From positions 3,014,001 through 3,078,000 of the forward strand of contig NC_022657.1 of the NCBI RefSeq assembly GCF_000494755.1: a stretch of DNA of 64,000 nt. The letters run 5' to 3'. The position numbers and the translations under genes are program-made. This stretch comes from Amorphoplanes friuliensis DSM 7358 (GTDB lineage: Bacteria; Actinomycetota; Actinomycetes; Mycobacteriales; Micromonosporaceae). Below, piece after piece: positions 1-8,280 of the stretch; position 1 is the stretch's first letter, and every line of letters starts with the position of its first letter. Below the pieces are notes generated by a model. The model ran no database searches and was not told the origin of the DNA. It was given only the letters and a program-made list of their open reading frames with translations.

Positions 1-446
1 CCGTGCTCCTCGACGTGACCGTCGGCGAAGGTGACCGCCGCACCGGCCGTGGTCGGTCGTACCGAGGTCACGGTGGCGACCCGCCGCGACTCCCCGCCGT
101 CCGGGGCCTCCGCGAGCAGGGCCATCAGATCCGTCCGGCGAACGAGCCGGGGCCGGCTGCCGGGAGCCCAGAGCGCCTCCTCGTCCATGGTGCACAGGAG
201 ACGGTTCTTGTTGCTGCGGTACTCCCGCCGCCGGACCGGACGGCCGAGTTGCTCGATGCCCTCCCCGAGGCCGAGCGTGTGCAGGGCGGCGATCGCGTTC
301 CCGGTGAGATGGATGGCCAGACCGCCGAGACCGCCGTCGGGATCGCGTTCCACCAGGGCCGACGGCACGCCCTGCCGGCGCAGCGCGCGCTCGAGGGCCA
401 GGCCGGCGATGCCGCCGCCCGCGATGAGGACTGAGTTGTCGGGCAC
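1..446 (-). CDS. FAD-dependent monooxygenase, N-terminal part (runs off the window)
   Basis: The protein begins MPDNSVLIAGGGIAGLALE, a Rossmann GxGxxG dinucleotide-binding fingerprint for the ADP part of FAD. An acidic residue ends strand 2 (LVERDP), as in PHBH-type (UbiH/PHZS) aromatic-ring hydroxylases. About 148 residues are visible; the substrate-binding and GD motifs lie outside the window. The GTG start at 446 was chosen because the Rossmann motif begins four residues later and a GGGGAGA ribosome site lies about six bases upstream. Substrate cannot be told. Confidence 0.8.
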   Translation of the reverse strand, partial: MPDNSVLIAGGGIAGLALERALRRQGVPSALVERDPDGGLGGLAIHLTGNAIAALHTLGLGEGIEQLGRPVRRREYRSNKNRLLCTMDEEALWAPGSRPRLVRRTDLMALLAEAPDGGESRRVATVTSVRPTTAGAAVTFADGHVEEH

Positions 447-535
447 GGATCTCCCCGGTGCGGTGGTGGACCAACGATGACAAAACGGTTGGCCAGCACC
501 TTAGCCGGACGATCGGTCGGGCCGCGATCCGCCTC

Positions 536-2128
536 TTACGGCTGGACGGGCCGGGCGACGACGCGGTTGCGGCCGGTGTCCTTCGCCGCGTACAGCCGGC
601 GGTCAGCCTCGGCGAGCAGGGCGGCCTGGCTCTGATCGCCCTCCGCCCGGACGCTCACGGCGCCGATGCTGACGGTCACCGGCAGTTCACCAGTTGTCGG
701 TGCCCAGCGGTAGGAGGCGACGTCGTGCCGGATCGTCTCCAGCCGCTCGGGTGCGTCGGCGGCGCTCACGCCGGGCAGGACGACCAGGAACTCCTCGCCG
801 CCCATGCGGGCCGCGAAGCCGTCGGGAGCCAGGCTGTCCTGCCGGGCCGACAACAGGACGGCCACCGCCACCAGGACCCGGTCGCCGACGTCGTGGGACA
901 GCGTGTCGTTGATCCGCTTGAAGAAGTCGAGGTCGATCAGGGCGACCGTGAGCGGCGTACCGGCCGCGAGTGCCTCCGCCATGGCCTGGGGCAGCCGCTC
1001 GTCGATGAACCGGCGGTTGTAGAGCCCGGTGAGCGGGTCGCGGCGCGCCTGTTCCCGGTAGTGCTCGGCGTCGCGGCGGGCCTCGGCGGTCTCGAACATC
1101 GCCTGGCGGCTGCGGGCGCGGGCCTCCAGCTGTGTCGAGCGCAGCTCCTCGGTCGCCGCGTGGAAACGCTTGTACTCCTCGAACGCGGCCAGATGGTCGC
1201 CGGCTGCGGCGTACAGCTCGGCCTGTTCGGCGAGGCCGCGGACGCGGACGCCGGCCAGCTGGTGCTCGTCGCACAGCGACCGGCAGTGGTCGAGGCTGGC
1301 CTGGGCGCGGTCGAGGGCACCCAGGCGCCGCTGCGCTGCAGCCAGGGTCAGGGACGCCTCGGCGACGTCGTGCGCCTCGAACCACGGCGGGGAGTCGTAC
1401 ACGTCCCGCAGGGTCTCCTCGGCCTCGGCGTACCGGCCCAGGCTGACCTGGATGTTCGCGATCGTGTCGCGCTCGACGATGAGGAACTCGCGCCCGATCG
1501 CCCGGGCCACGGCACGCATGCGCTCGACGGCCGACCACGCAATGTCGACGTTGCCGGCCTCGTGCTCGGTGTACGCGAGGTTGTTCAGCACGAGCAGCTG
1601 CCGGGTCAGGTCGCCGATGCCGACGGCGATGCGCTCGGCCTGCCTGTACCGGTCCCGGGCCGCCTCGGTGGAGCCGGCCTCGGCCAGCGAGTTCGCGAGA
1701 CGGATGAGATGGATGATGCGCAGACCGTGCGGCTCGTCGTCGTCGAGCAGCTCGACCGCGCTCAGGGCGTGTTCCAGGCTGGCGGCGTGATCACCGAGGT
1801 AGTGGTAGGTCAGCGCCAGATGGAAGTGGCTGCGCGCGCGCAGCGGCCGGCAGTCGTTCTGCTCCGCCCAGCGGTGGGTCGCCAGGAACGTCCGGGCAGC
1901 GGAGCCGAGATCACCCTCGCGGCGGCGCATGTCGGCCTGCACCAGCCGGGCCCGGTGCCCGAGAACCTCGTCCCCGGACCGATCGGCCGCCTCGGCCGCC
2001 GCGGTGGCCCGGGCCAGGATCTCCTGTACGTCGTGACTCTCGTGGTTCTCCAGCTCGTCCAGCTCGGCCGCCAGGGCGGCGACACGCGCGGCCTCGACCG
2101 GCGCGGGAACGGGCGACAGGTGAATCAC
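536..2128 (-). CDS. Diguanylate cyclase with N-terminal TPR-like helical repeats
   Basis: A 530-residue protein. Residues about 30-340 are helical repeats of TPR type (recurrent A-x-YH-LGD-x-A and LG-Y-EAE-L patterns), followed by a short helical linker and a GGDEF domain (about 365-525). The active loop is GGEEF (from residue 443), so cyclase activity making c-di-GMP from two GTP is expected. The RxxD inhibitory site normally five residues before the loop is not present. There is no membrane segment or signal peptide, so it should be a soluble enzyme controlled by a partner bound to the TPR region. It stands alone. Confidence 0.88.
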   Translation of the reverse strand: MIHLSPVPAPVEAARVAALAAELDELENHESHDVQEILARATAAAEAADRSGDEVLGHRARLVQADMRRREGDLGSAARTFLATHRWAEQNDCRPLRARSHFHLALTYHYLGDHAASLEHALSAVELLDDDEPHGLRIIHLIRLANSLAEAGSTEAARDRYRQAERIAVGIGDLTRQLLVLNNLAYTEHEAGNVDIAWSAVERMRAVARAIGREFLIVERDTIANIQVSLGRYAEAEETLRDVYDSPPWFEAHDVAEASLTLAAAQRRLGALDRAQASLDHCRSLCDEHQLAGVRVRGLAEQAELYAAAGDHLAAFEEYKRFHAATEELRSTQLEARARSRQAMFETAEARRDAEHYREQARRDPLTGLYNRRFIDERLPQAMAEALAAGTPLTVALIDLDFFKRINDTLSHDVGDRVLVAVAVLLSARQDSLAPDGFAARMGGEEFLVVLPGVSAADAPERLETIRHDVASYRWAPTTGELPVTVSIGAVSVRAEGDQSQAALLAEADRRLYAAKDTGRNRVVARPVQP

Positions 2129-2263
2129 CTGTGCCCTATCGGCAGGCGGTAGCCCGACTGAACAGGTCCGGCATGAACCAGATCACTCGGCGTTTCCCTT
2201 CAGGGACCGGCGGACCGGGCCGATGGCCCAACCACATCGCAACCCGCACGCTACGGAGGACGC

Positions 2264-3784
2264 ATGGTCAAGCGGACAAGAGGAATTCTGCGTACTGCCG
2301 CGGCGGCAGTGCTGCCGCTTGCCCTGGCCGGTGGTTCCGCGGTTGCTCCTGCCGGTGCGGCCATGGCGTTCGGCGGTGGCTGGGCGGGGCGGTGGCTGAG
2401 CACCGCGACCGGTACGGCGGCCGGCACCTCACTGCGGGACGTGCGCGCCATCATCGGTGCCGACACCGGCGCCGCGGCGAACCTGACCGGTGCCGGCGTC
2501 GGCGTAGCGCTGCTCGACACCGGCGTCGCGCCCGTGGACGGGTTGCCCGCCGGGCAGCTCGTCAACGGCCCCGACCTGTCGTTCGAGTCCCAGGCGGCGA
2601 ACCTGCGCTACCTCGACACGTACGGCCACGGCACGCACATGGCGGGCATCATTGTCGGCAACGACCCGGCCAGCGGCAGCCGGGGCATCGCACCCGGCGC
2701 CAAGCTGACGTCGGTCAAGCTGGGCACCGCCAACGGCGCTGTCGACGTCTCCCAGGTGATCGCCGCGATCGACTGGGTGGTGGAGAACCGCAACCACGAC
2801 CCGGCGAACCCGATCCGCGTGCTCAACCTCTCGTACGGCAGCGGCGGGAACCCCTCGGCCTGGACCGACCCGCTGCAGTTCGCCGTCGAGCAGGCGTGGA
2901 AGGCCGGCATCGTCGTGGTTGCCGCGGCCGGCAACGACGGCAACGCCGCCACGATGCTCACCAACCCGGCGACCGACCCGTTTGTCATCGCGGTCGGCGC
3001 GGCCGCCACCAAGGGCACCCTGTCCACCGCCGACGACGACCTGGCCCCGTTCACCAACAGCGGTACGGCCGACAAGGTGCCGGACGTGCTGGCACCGGGC
3101 GAGTCGATCCTGTCGTTGCGTGACCCCGGATCGAGCATCGACGTCGCGTACCCGGGTGCCCGCAGCGGCACCACGCTGTTCCGCGGGAGCGGCACCTCGC
3201 AGGCCGCCGCCGTCACCTCCGCGGCTGCCGCCCTGCTGCTGCAGGCCAAGCCGTGGCTGACCCCGGACCAGGTGAAGAGCGCGCTCAAGGGCGGCACCAC
3301 GCTGGCCACCGGCAAGGCCGGCTCGATGCGGCTCAAGGAGGTCAACGTCAACAACGCGCTGGGCCTGACGCCGCTCCTGACCAGCACACAGCTCTACGTG
3401 CCCTCGAATGGCAGCGGCAACCTCGACGACGCCCGCGGCCTCAGCCGGGTGGTGAGCAACAACGTCAAGCTCTCCGGCGAGTTCACCGTCTTCGGGCCGT
3501 TCCACAGCGCGAACTGGGCCGCGTACTCCGCCACCGGCAACTCCTGGGTCGGGGGTACCTGGATGGGCAACCCGATCGCCGGCAATGGCTGGACCGGCAC
3601 GTCCTTCGCCTCCAAGACGTGGGGCGCGGCGACCTGGCTCGGAGCTCCCTGGGGCGGTGTCCAGTCCTGGACCGACCCGACCTGGTCGGGCCGGGCATGG
3701 TCGGGCCGCGCCTGGTCCACCGGCGCCTGGACCGGCGCCCGCTTCTCCTCCAGCGAGGACTGGACCACGTCACTCTGGGGCTGA
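2264..3784 (+). CDS. Secreted subtilisin-like serine protease (S8) with Trp-rich C-terminal repeats
   Basis: A 506-residue protein with a Sec-type signal peptide (basic start, hydrophobic residues 11-34). The S8 triad is clear: Asp85 (LLDTG), His122 (YGHGTHMAG) and Ser312 (GSGTSQAAA), with the oxyanion Asn in AAAGNDG near 222. After about residue 375 the protease fold ends. The last ~110 residues carry repeated Trp/Gly modules (W-x-G-x-x-W type, e.g. SGRAWSGRAW near 480), probably a surface-binding or anchoring tail. Only a short segment lies between signal and catalytic domain, so a classical I9 propeptide is not obvious. GGAGGACGC precedes the ATG. Confidence 0.92.
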   Translation: MVKRTRGILRTAAAAVLPLALAGGSAVAPAGAAMAFGGGWAGRWLSTATGTAAGTSLRDVRAIIGADTGAAANLTGAGVGVALLDTGVAPVDGLPAGQLVNGPDLSFESQAANLRYLDTYGHGTHMAGIIVGNDPASGSRGIAPGAKLTSVKLGTANGAVDVSQVIAAIDWVVENRNHDPANPIRVLNLSYGSGGNPSAWTDPLQFAVEQAWKAGIVVVAAAGNDGNAATMLTNPATDPFVIAVGAAATKGTLSTADDDLAPFTNSGTADKVPDVLAPGESILSLRDPGSSIDVAYPGARSGTTLFRGSGTSQAAAVTSAAAALLLQAKPWLTPDQVKSALKGGTTLATGKAGSMRLKEVNVNNALGLTPLLTSTQLYVPSNGSGNLDDARGLSRVVSNNVKLSGEFTVFGPFHSANWAAYSATGNSWVGGTWMGNPIAGNGWTGTSFASKTWGAATWLGAPWGGVQSWTDPTWSGRAWSGRAWSTGAWTGARFSSSEDWTTSLWG

Positions 3785-3792
3785 CCACGGCG

Positions 3793-3819
3793 AAGGGCAC
3801 GGCCGCGCGCCGTGCCCTT
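3793..3819. terminator. Hairpin terminator between convergent genes
   Basis: An 11-bp perfect stem (AAGGGCACGGC at 3793-3803, complement at 3809-3819) with a 5-base loop sits between the protease stop and the TetR stop. It is likely bidirectional. Confidence 0.7.
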
Positions 3820-3821
3820 TG

Positions 3822-4436
3822 TCAGGCGCCGTACCGCGCCACCATGGTGCGGACGGCTTCGTCCACCACCGCGGTCGTCCGGGCGGGGGTGACTGTCCAG
3901 CCGGGAAGCACCAGGGCCGGCCACAACAGATAGTTGGAGATCATCCCCAGGAACTGCGTGGCGGCCAGCTCCGGATCGGCGATGGCGGCGGTCCCCGCGT
4001 CGCGCTCGGTCACCAGGTACGACCGGACGGACTCGAAGTACGGCAGTTTCCCCTGGGAGAAGTGCGCCTTGGCCAGTTCGGGAAAGCGCGGGAGCTCGGC
4101 GATGACGATGCGGAACAGGTCGGTCATCTCCGGCTGGGTCACCAGGGTCGCGTAACGCCGGCCGAGCACCGTCAGACCGGCTGCCAGATCACCGGCCGGC
4201 GGCATGTCGGCGACGCCGGTCTCGGCCCACGAGGTGATGACGATGGCGTCGAACAACGCCGCCTTGGTCGGGAACTGCTTGAACAGCGTGGCTTTCGACA
4301 CCCCGGCGCGCTCGGCGACCCGCGCCAGGGAGGCCCGGTCGTAGCCCGACTCGAGGAAGAGCTCGGTGGCGGCCCGCACGATGAGCGCGCGCTTCTCCTC
4401 CGCCACCCGCTGGTGATAGGCCGACGGTCGGGTCAT
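3822..4436 (-). CDS. TetR/AcrR-family repressor
   Basis: 204 residues. The N-terminal TetR helix-turn-helix is clear (RALIVRAATELFLESGYD, then LARVAERAGVSKATLFKQFPTKAALF), followed by an all-helical ligand domain resembling AefR-type C-termini. It is transcribed divergently from the nitroreductase-family gene at 4545. Two near-identical palindromes lie in the 108-bp gap, so autoregulation and repression of the neighbour are likely. The ATG at 4436 starts the usual short N-terminal arm; longer in-frame extensions run through the operators and were rejected. Confidence 0.9.
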   Translation of the reverse strand: MTRPSAYHQRVAEEKRALIVRAATELFLESGYDRASLARVAERAGVSKATLFKQFPTKAALFDAIVITSWAETGVADMPPAGDLAAGLTVLGRRYATLVTQPEMTDLFRIVIAELPRFPELAKAHFSQGKLPYFESVRSYLVTERDAGTAAIADPELAATQFLGMISNYLLWPALVLPGWTVTPARTTAVVDEAVRTMVARYGA

Positions 4437-4452
4437 GAACGCATGATAGCGA

Positions 4453-4472
4453 GGTGAGTGGCTTGACTCACC
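4453..4472. promoter_or_regulatory. TetR operator 1 (palindrome)
   Basis: GGTGAGTGGCTTGACTCACC has 7-bp arms GGTGAGT/ACTCACC around a 6-bp centre. It overlaps a TTGACT (4463-4468) that could be the -35 box of the rightward gene and lies 17 bases from the repressor's start codon. Confidence 0.75.
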
Positions 4473-4497
4473 ACTGCCGCCCGACGTAGCTTCGAGT

Positions 4498-4517
4498 GGT
4501 GAGTCGTTCGACTCACC
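4498..4517. promoter_or_regulatory. TetR operator 2 (palindrome)
   Basis: GGTGAGTCGTTCGACTCACC has 9-bp perfect arms and a 2-bp centre, and shares the GGTGAGT/ACTCACC arms with operator 1. The centres are 45 bp apart. Confidence 0.78.
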
Positions 4518-4544
4518 ATCAGCTTTGTCGGAGAAGGACGCCGC

Positions 4545-4970
4545 ATGACAGCCCTGGACCATCTGCCCGACAGGATCAGGCGGGCCATCGAGATCACGCC
4601 CGCGGCCGGAACGCATGAGCGGATCGTGGACATCACCACGATCGGACGGCGTACCGGCCGGCCTCGCCGCATCGAGATCTTCTTCTACCGCGCCCACGGC
4701 GCCACCTATCTGTGCAGCGGAGCGGGCGGCGGCGCGACCAGCTGGCACGCGAACCTGCTGGCGAACCCTGCTTTCACCTTCCACCTCAAGAACGGCGTCA
4801 GGGCCGATCTGCCGGCGCACGCGTTCACGGTCACGGATCCCACCGAACGCGCCGACGTGCTCGCCGCCATCGTCGACGACCTCAACCAGCCCCACGACCC
4901 CGGCACGATCAGGCCGACCCGGTTGCAGGACTGGGCCTCCAGCAGGCTGATGCGCGTCGTCTTCGACTGA
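4545..4970 (+). CDS. Deazaflavin-dependent nitroreductase-family protein
   Basis: 141 residues matching the Ddn/DUF385 split-barrel family, whose members use F420 or flavin. Visible hallmarks are TTIGRRTGRPRRIEIFFYR, then GGGATSWHANLLANP, corresponding to the family's TxGRxSG and P-W-xNLxAxP blocks. Members reduce activated enones or nitro compounds; the substrate is unknown here. It is preceded by GGAGAAGGACG and controlled by the divergent TetR through the two palindromes, which suggests induction by the repressor's ligand. Confidence 0.85.
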   Translation: MTALDHLPDRIRRAIEITPAAGTHERIVDITTIGRRTGRPRRIEIFFYRAHGATYLCSGAGGGATSWHANLLANPAFTFHLKNGVRADLPAHAFTVTDPTERADVLAAIVDDLNQPHDPGTIRPTRLQDWASSRLMRVVFD

Positions 4971-4973
4971 AAG

Positions 4974-6053
4974 TCAGCGGGGGCAGATCGTGGTCAGGTG
5001 GAAGTTCCTGGCGTGGGCTGCCGCGTCGGCGACCGCTTTCTCCGTCTCGTCCAGGGAGAACGTGGTCACGTCGAAGAGGGACAGGTCGAGCAGGCCGGTG
5101 GCGACCATCCGGATCAGCTCGGTGTTGGCCGCGGGCGGATACATCCACTGGCCGCGGACCGTGATGCTGTTGCGCATCAGCCACGGGTACGGCAGAGCAA
5201 GGTCGTCGCCGCCGAGCATTCCGACACCGCCCATCAGGACAACCCGGCCGTGCTCGCGGGCCGTCATCGCCGCCGCCCGCGCGGCAGCGGCAGGCGCCTG
5301 CGGCGGCAGCAGGTCGAGCACCAGGTCGACCGGGCCTGCGGCGGCGAGCATCGCCGCACGGTCGGCGCCCTCGTCCCCGGTCAGCCGCACCGGCCGCACC
5401 CGGGTTCCGAAGCGCCGGACCAGAGCGTCGAGCAGATCGGCATTGCGGCCGGGCGCCACGACGATGCCCGCACCCATCGCCAGTGCCACCGCGATCGCGA
5501 TGCTGCCGTAGTTGCCCGTCGCGCCACTGACCAGCACCGTCTCACCGGGCCGCAGCTCGCCGGCCCGCAGTCCGCCGTACGGCACCAGGCACACGCCGGC
5601 GGCAACCCACCGTGGCGCATCCGCGGGATCGATGTCTCCGATCGGGAAGACGTTCTCGGCCGGTGCCAGAACCTGTTCGGCGAAGGCACCGTTGCCGAAA
5701 TACCGTTGCAGCACTAGGCCACCGTCCCCGCGGGCGCTCCACCCCTGCAGCGTGATGTCGGGGGTGAGGCCGCCGTCGCGGGAGCGGACGGTCGGGTCGA
5801 CGAGCACCCAGTCGCCGGGGGCCAGCCGGGTGGCGTCCGGCCCGGCCGAGCGGACCCGGCCGACCGCGCCGGGCCCGGGGATCACCGGCAGCGTCAGCGC
5901 GTAACGCCGGGCCCCGCTCAGGACCTCGCCGGTGTACGGCAGCACGCCCGTTGCGACCACGTCGACGACCACGTCCCCGGCGCCGGCCACCGGATCCGCC
6001 ACCGTCGTGATCTCCACCGGACGGCCGAACTCGTGCAGGATGACAGCTCTCAT
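4974..6053 (-). CDS. MDR-superfamily (quinone reductase/alcohol dehydrogenase-like) oxidoreductase
   Basis: 359 residues. An N-terminal GroES-like domain (MRAVILHEFGRPVEIT, GDWVLVDP) is followed by a Rossmann domain with VLVSGATGNYGSIAIAVALAMGA. The catalytic-zinc Cys and His and the four-Cys structural-zinc loop are absent, so it is a zinc-free NAD(P)H-dependent reductase. It is divergent from the MmyB-like regulator at 6108 with only 54 bp between starts, so it is the probable target of that regulator. Substrate unknown. Confidence 0.85.
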   Translation of the reverse strand: MRAVILHEFGRPVEITTVADPVAGAGDVVVDVVATGVLPYTGEVLSGARRYALTLPVIPGPGAVGRVRSAGPDATRLAPGDWVLVDPTVRSRDGGLTPDITLQGWSARGDGGLVLQRYFGNGAFAEQVLAPAENVFPIGDIDPADAPRWVAAGVCLVPYGGLRAGELRPGETVLVSGATGNYGSIAIAVALAMGAGIVVAPGRNADLLDALVRRFGTRVRPVRLTGDEGADRAAMLAAAGPVDLVLDLLPPQAPAAAARAAAMTAREHGRVVLMGGVGMLGGDDLALPYPWLMRNSITVRGQWMYPPAANTELIRMVATGLLDLSLFDVTTFSLDETEKAVADAAAHARNFHLTTICPR

Positions 6054-6098
6054 GAGGCCAGCTTGCGACCTGCCGGCCGGGGCATCCAGGACTAGTAT

Positions 6099-6125
6099 CA
6101 TCCTGGTATGAGCAATACCAGGATG
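6099..6125. promoter_or_regulatory. Inverted repeat across the regulator's start codon
   Basis: Perfect 11-bp arms, CATCCTGGTAT (6099-6109) and ATACCAGGATG (6115-6125), flank a 5-base spacer. The ATG of the downstream regulator (6108) lies inside. A TAGTAT -10-like element at 6093-6098 would place transcription start almost at the ATG. The repeat could be an operator or an mRNA hairpin hiding the start. Confidence 0.65.
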
Positions 6126-6848
6126 GGCGAGTTCCTGCGCTCCCGGCGGGAACGGCTCACCCCCGCCGACGTCGGGTTGCCCGACCGCGCCCGGCGACGC
6201 ACCCCCGGCCTGCGCCGCGAGGAGGTCGCCGACCTGGCCGGCATCGGGGTCGACTGGTACATCCGGCTCGAGCAGGGCCGCGCGGTCAGTGCGTCGGCGG
6301 CGACCCTCGACGCGCTGGCCCGGGCGCTGCGACTGGACCCCACCGAGCGGGCCCACCTGCAGGAGCTGGCCGGCGGCAACCACCGCCCACCGTTCGTCCG
6401 GGAGAAGGTGCCCGCGGCGATCCGGCGGATCGTCACCAGCCTGCCGCAGCCCGCGTACGTCACCGGCCGACGCTGGGACATGCTGCTCGCCAACGCCGCG
6501 GCGATCGAGCTGTTCCCCGGCATGGTGGCGGGCAACGTCCTGGAATATCTCCTGCTGTCCCCTGAGGCGCGGGAGGTGTTCGGCATGAGCTGGGCGACCG
6601 AGGCGCGCCGGGTGACGGCCCAGTTCCGGGCGGCCTACGCCGTGTGGGCCGGGGATCCATCCTTCGAGCAGGTGCGCGAGACGCTGGCCCTCAGTCCCGA
6701 GTTCCGGCGCTGGTGGGAGCAGCACGACATCCGGCACAGCCGGGCCGGCGCCAAGACCCTGCGGGGCCGGCGCTACACGTACGCGACGTTCCAGGCCAAC
6801 GACGATCCGTCCCTGAGACTCGCCGTCTACACCCCCGACGACCGGTGA
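6108..6848 (+). CDS. MmyB-like XRE-family transcriptional regulator
   Basis: 246 residues. Residues about 8-75 are a Cro/XRE helix-turn-helix with the actinobacterial MmyB pattern (RRTPGLRREEVADLAGIGVDWYIRLEQGR). The C-terminal half is the MmyB ligand-binding PAS-like domain (RRWDMLLANAAAIELF through RRWWEQHDIRH to the Tyr/Phe-rich end). No Shine-Dalgarno sequence lies at a normal distance, so the message may be leaderless. It probably controls itself and the divergent reductase through the repeat at 6099-6125. Confidence 0.9.
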   Translation: MSNTRMGEFLRSRRERLTPADVGLPDRARRRTPGLRREEVADLAGIGVDWYIRLEQGRAVSASAATLDALARALRLDPTERAHLQELAGGNHRPPFVREKVPAAIRRIVTSLPQPAYVTGRRWDMLLANAAAIELFPGMVAGNVLEYLLLSPEAREVFGMSWATEARRVTAQFRAAYAVWAGDPSFEQVRETLALSPEFRRWWEQHDIRHSRAGAKTLRGRRYTYATFQANDDPSLRLAVYTPDDR

Positions 6849-6851
6849 CGG

Positions 6852-7643
6852 CTACAGCAGGTTGGTCAGCACGCCGCCGTCGACGCGTACAGCCGAGCCG
6901 TTGATCGCGGACGCCGCGGGGCTGGCGAGGAACGTCACGGCGCTGGCGATCTCGGCCGGCTCGATGAAGCGCTCGAGCAGGGACGTCTTGTTGGCGCCGA
7001 TGATCGCCGCTTTCATCTGTTCCTCCGGCAGCGACTGCGCGGCGGCGATCGACTTGACCGTGTCGGCGACGCCGTCGGAGTAGGTCGGCCCGCCCAGCAC
7101 CGAATTGACGGTCACCGCGGTGCCGCGGGTGAGCTTGGCCAGGCCGTTGCCCACGGCGAGCATCGCCGTCTTGGAAGTGCCGTAATGGATCATGTCGGCG
7201 GGGACGTTGACGCCGGACTCGCTGCTGACGAACACGATGCGACCCCATCCGCGGTTCAGCATCCCGGGCAGCAGCTGCCGGGCGAGGCGGACCCCGCTGA
7301 GCACGTTCACCTCGAAGTACTGCCGCCAGTCGGCGTCGGAGATGAGGTCGAAGGGCTTGAGCTCGAAGAGCCCCACGTTGTTGACCAGGATGTCGACCTC
7401 GGGCAGCTGCGCGCTGAGCCGGTCGACCTCCTCGCTGATGGTGAAGTCGGCGGGGAGGCCGCTGACGGACACACCGGGCACCTCACGGCTCAGCGTCTCG
7501 ACGGCGGTGGCGAGCTTCGCCGGGTCGCGGCCGTTGAGGACCACGTCCACACCCTCGCCGGCCAGGGCCTTGGCGGTCGCGTACCCGATGCCCCGGCTGG
7601 AGCCACTGATGAATGCCGTCTTACCGGTGAGCTGCAGATCCAC
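6852..7643 (-). CDS. Short-chain dehydrogenase/reductase (classical SDR)
   Basis: 263 residues with the classical SDR layout: cofactor loop GSSRGIG near residues 14-20, NNVG near 88, catalytic Ser in VSSESG, and YGTSK (YxxxK). Arg and Asn residues after strand 2 (LNGRDPAK) favour NADP(H). The C-terminus has the usual SAINGSAVRVDGG. It converges with the MmyB-like gene (stops 3 bp apart). The substrate is not evident from the context. Confidence 0.92.
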   Translation of the reverse strand: MDLQLTGKTAFISGSSRGIGYATAKALAGEGVDVVLNGRDPAKLATAVETLSREVPGVSVSGLPADFTISEEVDRLSAQLPEVDILVNNVGLFELKPFDLISDADWRQYFEVNVLSGVRLARQLLPGMLNRGWGRIVFVSSESGVNVPADMIHYGTSKTAMLAVGNGLAKLTRGTAVTVNSVLGGPTYSDGVADTVKSIAAAQSLPEEQMKAAIIGANKTSLLERFIEPAEIASAVTFLASPAASAINGSAVRVDGGVLTNLL

Positions 7644-7706
7644 GTGATGTTCTCCTCAGGAAGGGTCCTCGGCAGCGCCGGGACCTCCACCACCTTGCAG
7701 CATTGA

Positions 7707-7739
7707 GATCAGCAACGGATCAGCATCCGATCAACGCCG
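7707..7739. repeat. Three 11-bp direct repeats upstream of the SDR gene
   Basis: GATCA begins at 7707, 7718 and 7729, as GATCAGCAACG, GATCAGCATCC and GATCAACGCCG. The 11-bp period places every copy on the same face of the helix, as in activator boxes of OmpR/SARP type. The array lies 64 bp upstream of the SDR start. The binding protein is unknown. Confidence 0.5.
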
Positions 7740-7751
7740 GCCGGGCCGGGG

Positions 7752-8153
7752 TCAGGCGGCGAACACCTGGGTCCACACCGGGGAGCCGTGCCGGTCGGCC
7801 GCCACGCCCACACCGATCCTGGTGAAACCGGCATCGAGAATGTTGGCCTTGTGCCCGCGGCTGTTCATCCACGCCGTCATCACCTCGCGGGCGGTGCGCT
7901 GCCCCCACGCGATGTTCTCACCGACCACCGCAAACTGGTATCCGGTCACCGCCACCCGGTCTCCCGCGGTCGTGCCCTCGGGGGAGTGATGGCTGAAGTA
8001 GCCCCGCTGCGCCATGTCATCGGAGTGCGCCCGGGCCGCGACGGCCAGCAGCGGCTCCGCGACGAGCCGGCCGAGCCGGGCACGGCGGCGTTCCTCGTTG
8101 ACGGCTGCCACCACACGCCGTTCCAGGTCCTCCCGCACGGGCGTGCGCATCAT
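7752..8153 (-). CDS. CAP/SCP-like domain protein
   Basis: About 133 residues forming a single CAP domain (CAP1-like). Visible conserved elements are H in AARAHSDDMAQRGYFSHHSPEG, GENIAWGQ, and W-x-SRGHKANIL, followed by a GVGVAAD strand. The ATG at 8153 has AAGGAGG five bases upstream. With that start no signal peptide is present, unusual for a family that is mostly secreted. A longer frame reaches 8333 but adds no signal peptide either and crosses the Nur-type box, so it was rejected. Confidence 0.85.
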   Translation of the reverse strand: MMRTPVREDLERRVVAAVNEERRRARLGRLVAEPLLAVAARAHSDDMAQRGYFSHHSPEGTTAGDRVAVTGYQFAVVGENIAWGQRTAREVMTAWMNSRGHKANILDAGFTRIGVGVAADRHGSPVWTQVFAA

Positions 8154-8280
8154 GACGGCCTCCTTCCAGCCCGGCTCCCCAGCGTGCGCGAGCGGAAGGC
8201 CGTGGTGCCCCGCTGCCGGCGTGCGACACGCCGCCAGGGGTCGTCCGCCCGCCGACTCTGCCTGAACGCGCACCCGTCTA

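Noticed and set aside
458..2152. Long plus-strand open frame opposite the TPR-GGDEF gene
   Set aside because: Its composition and the clear GGDEF/TPR homology on the other strand show it is a high-GC antisense shadow. The same holds for the long frames opposite the subtilase, MFS, GGDEF-EAL (46703-48880), CtaD and quinone reductase genes.
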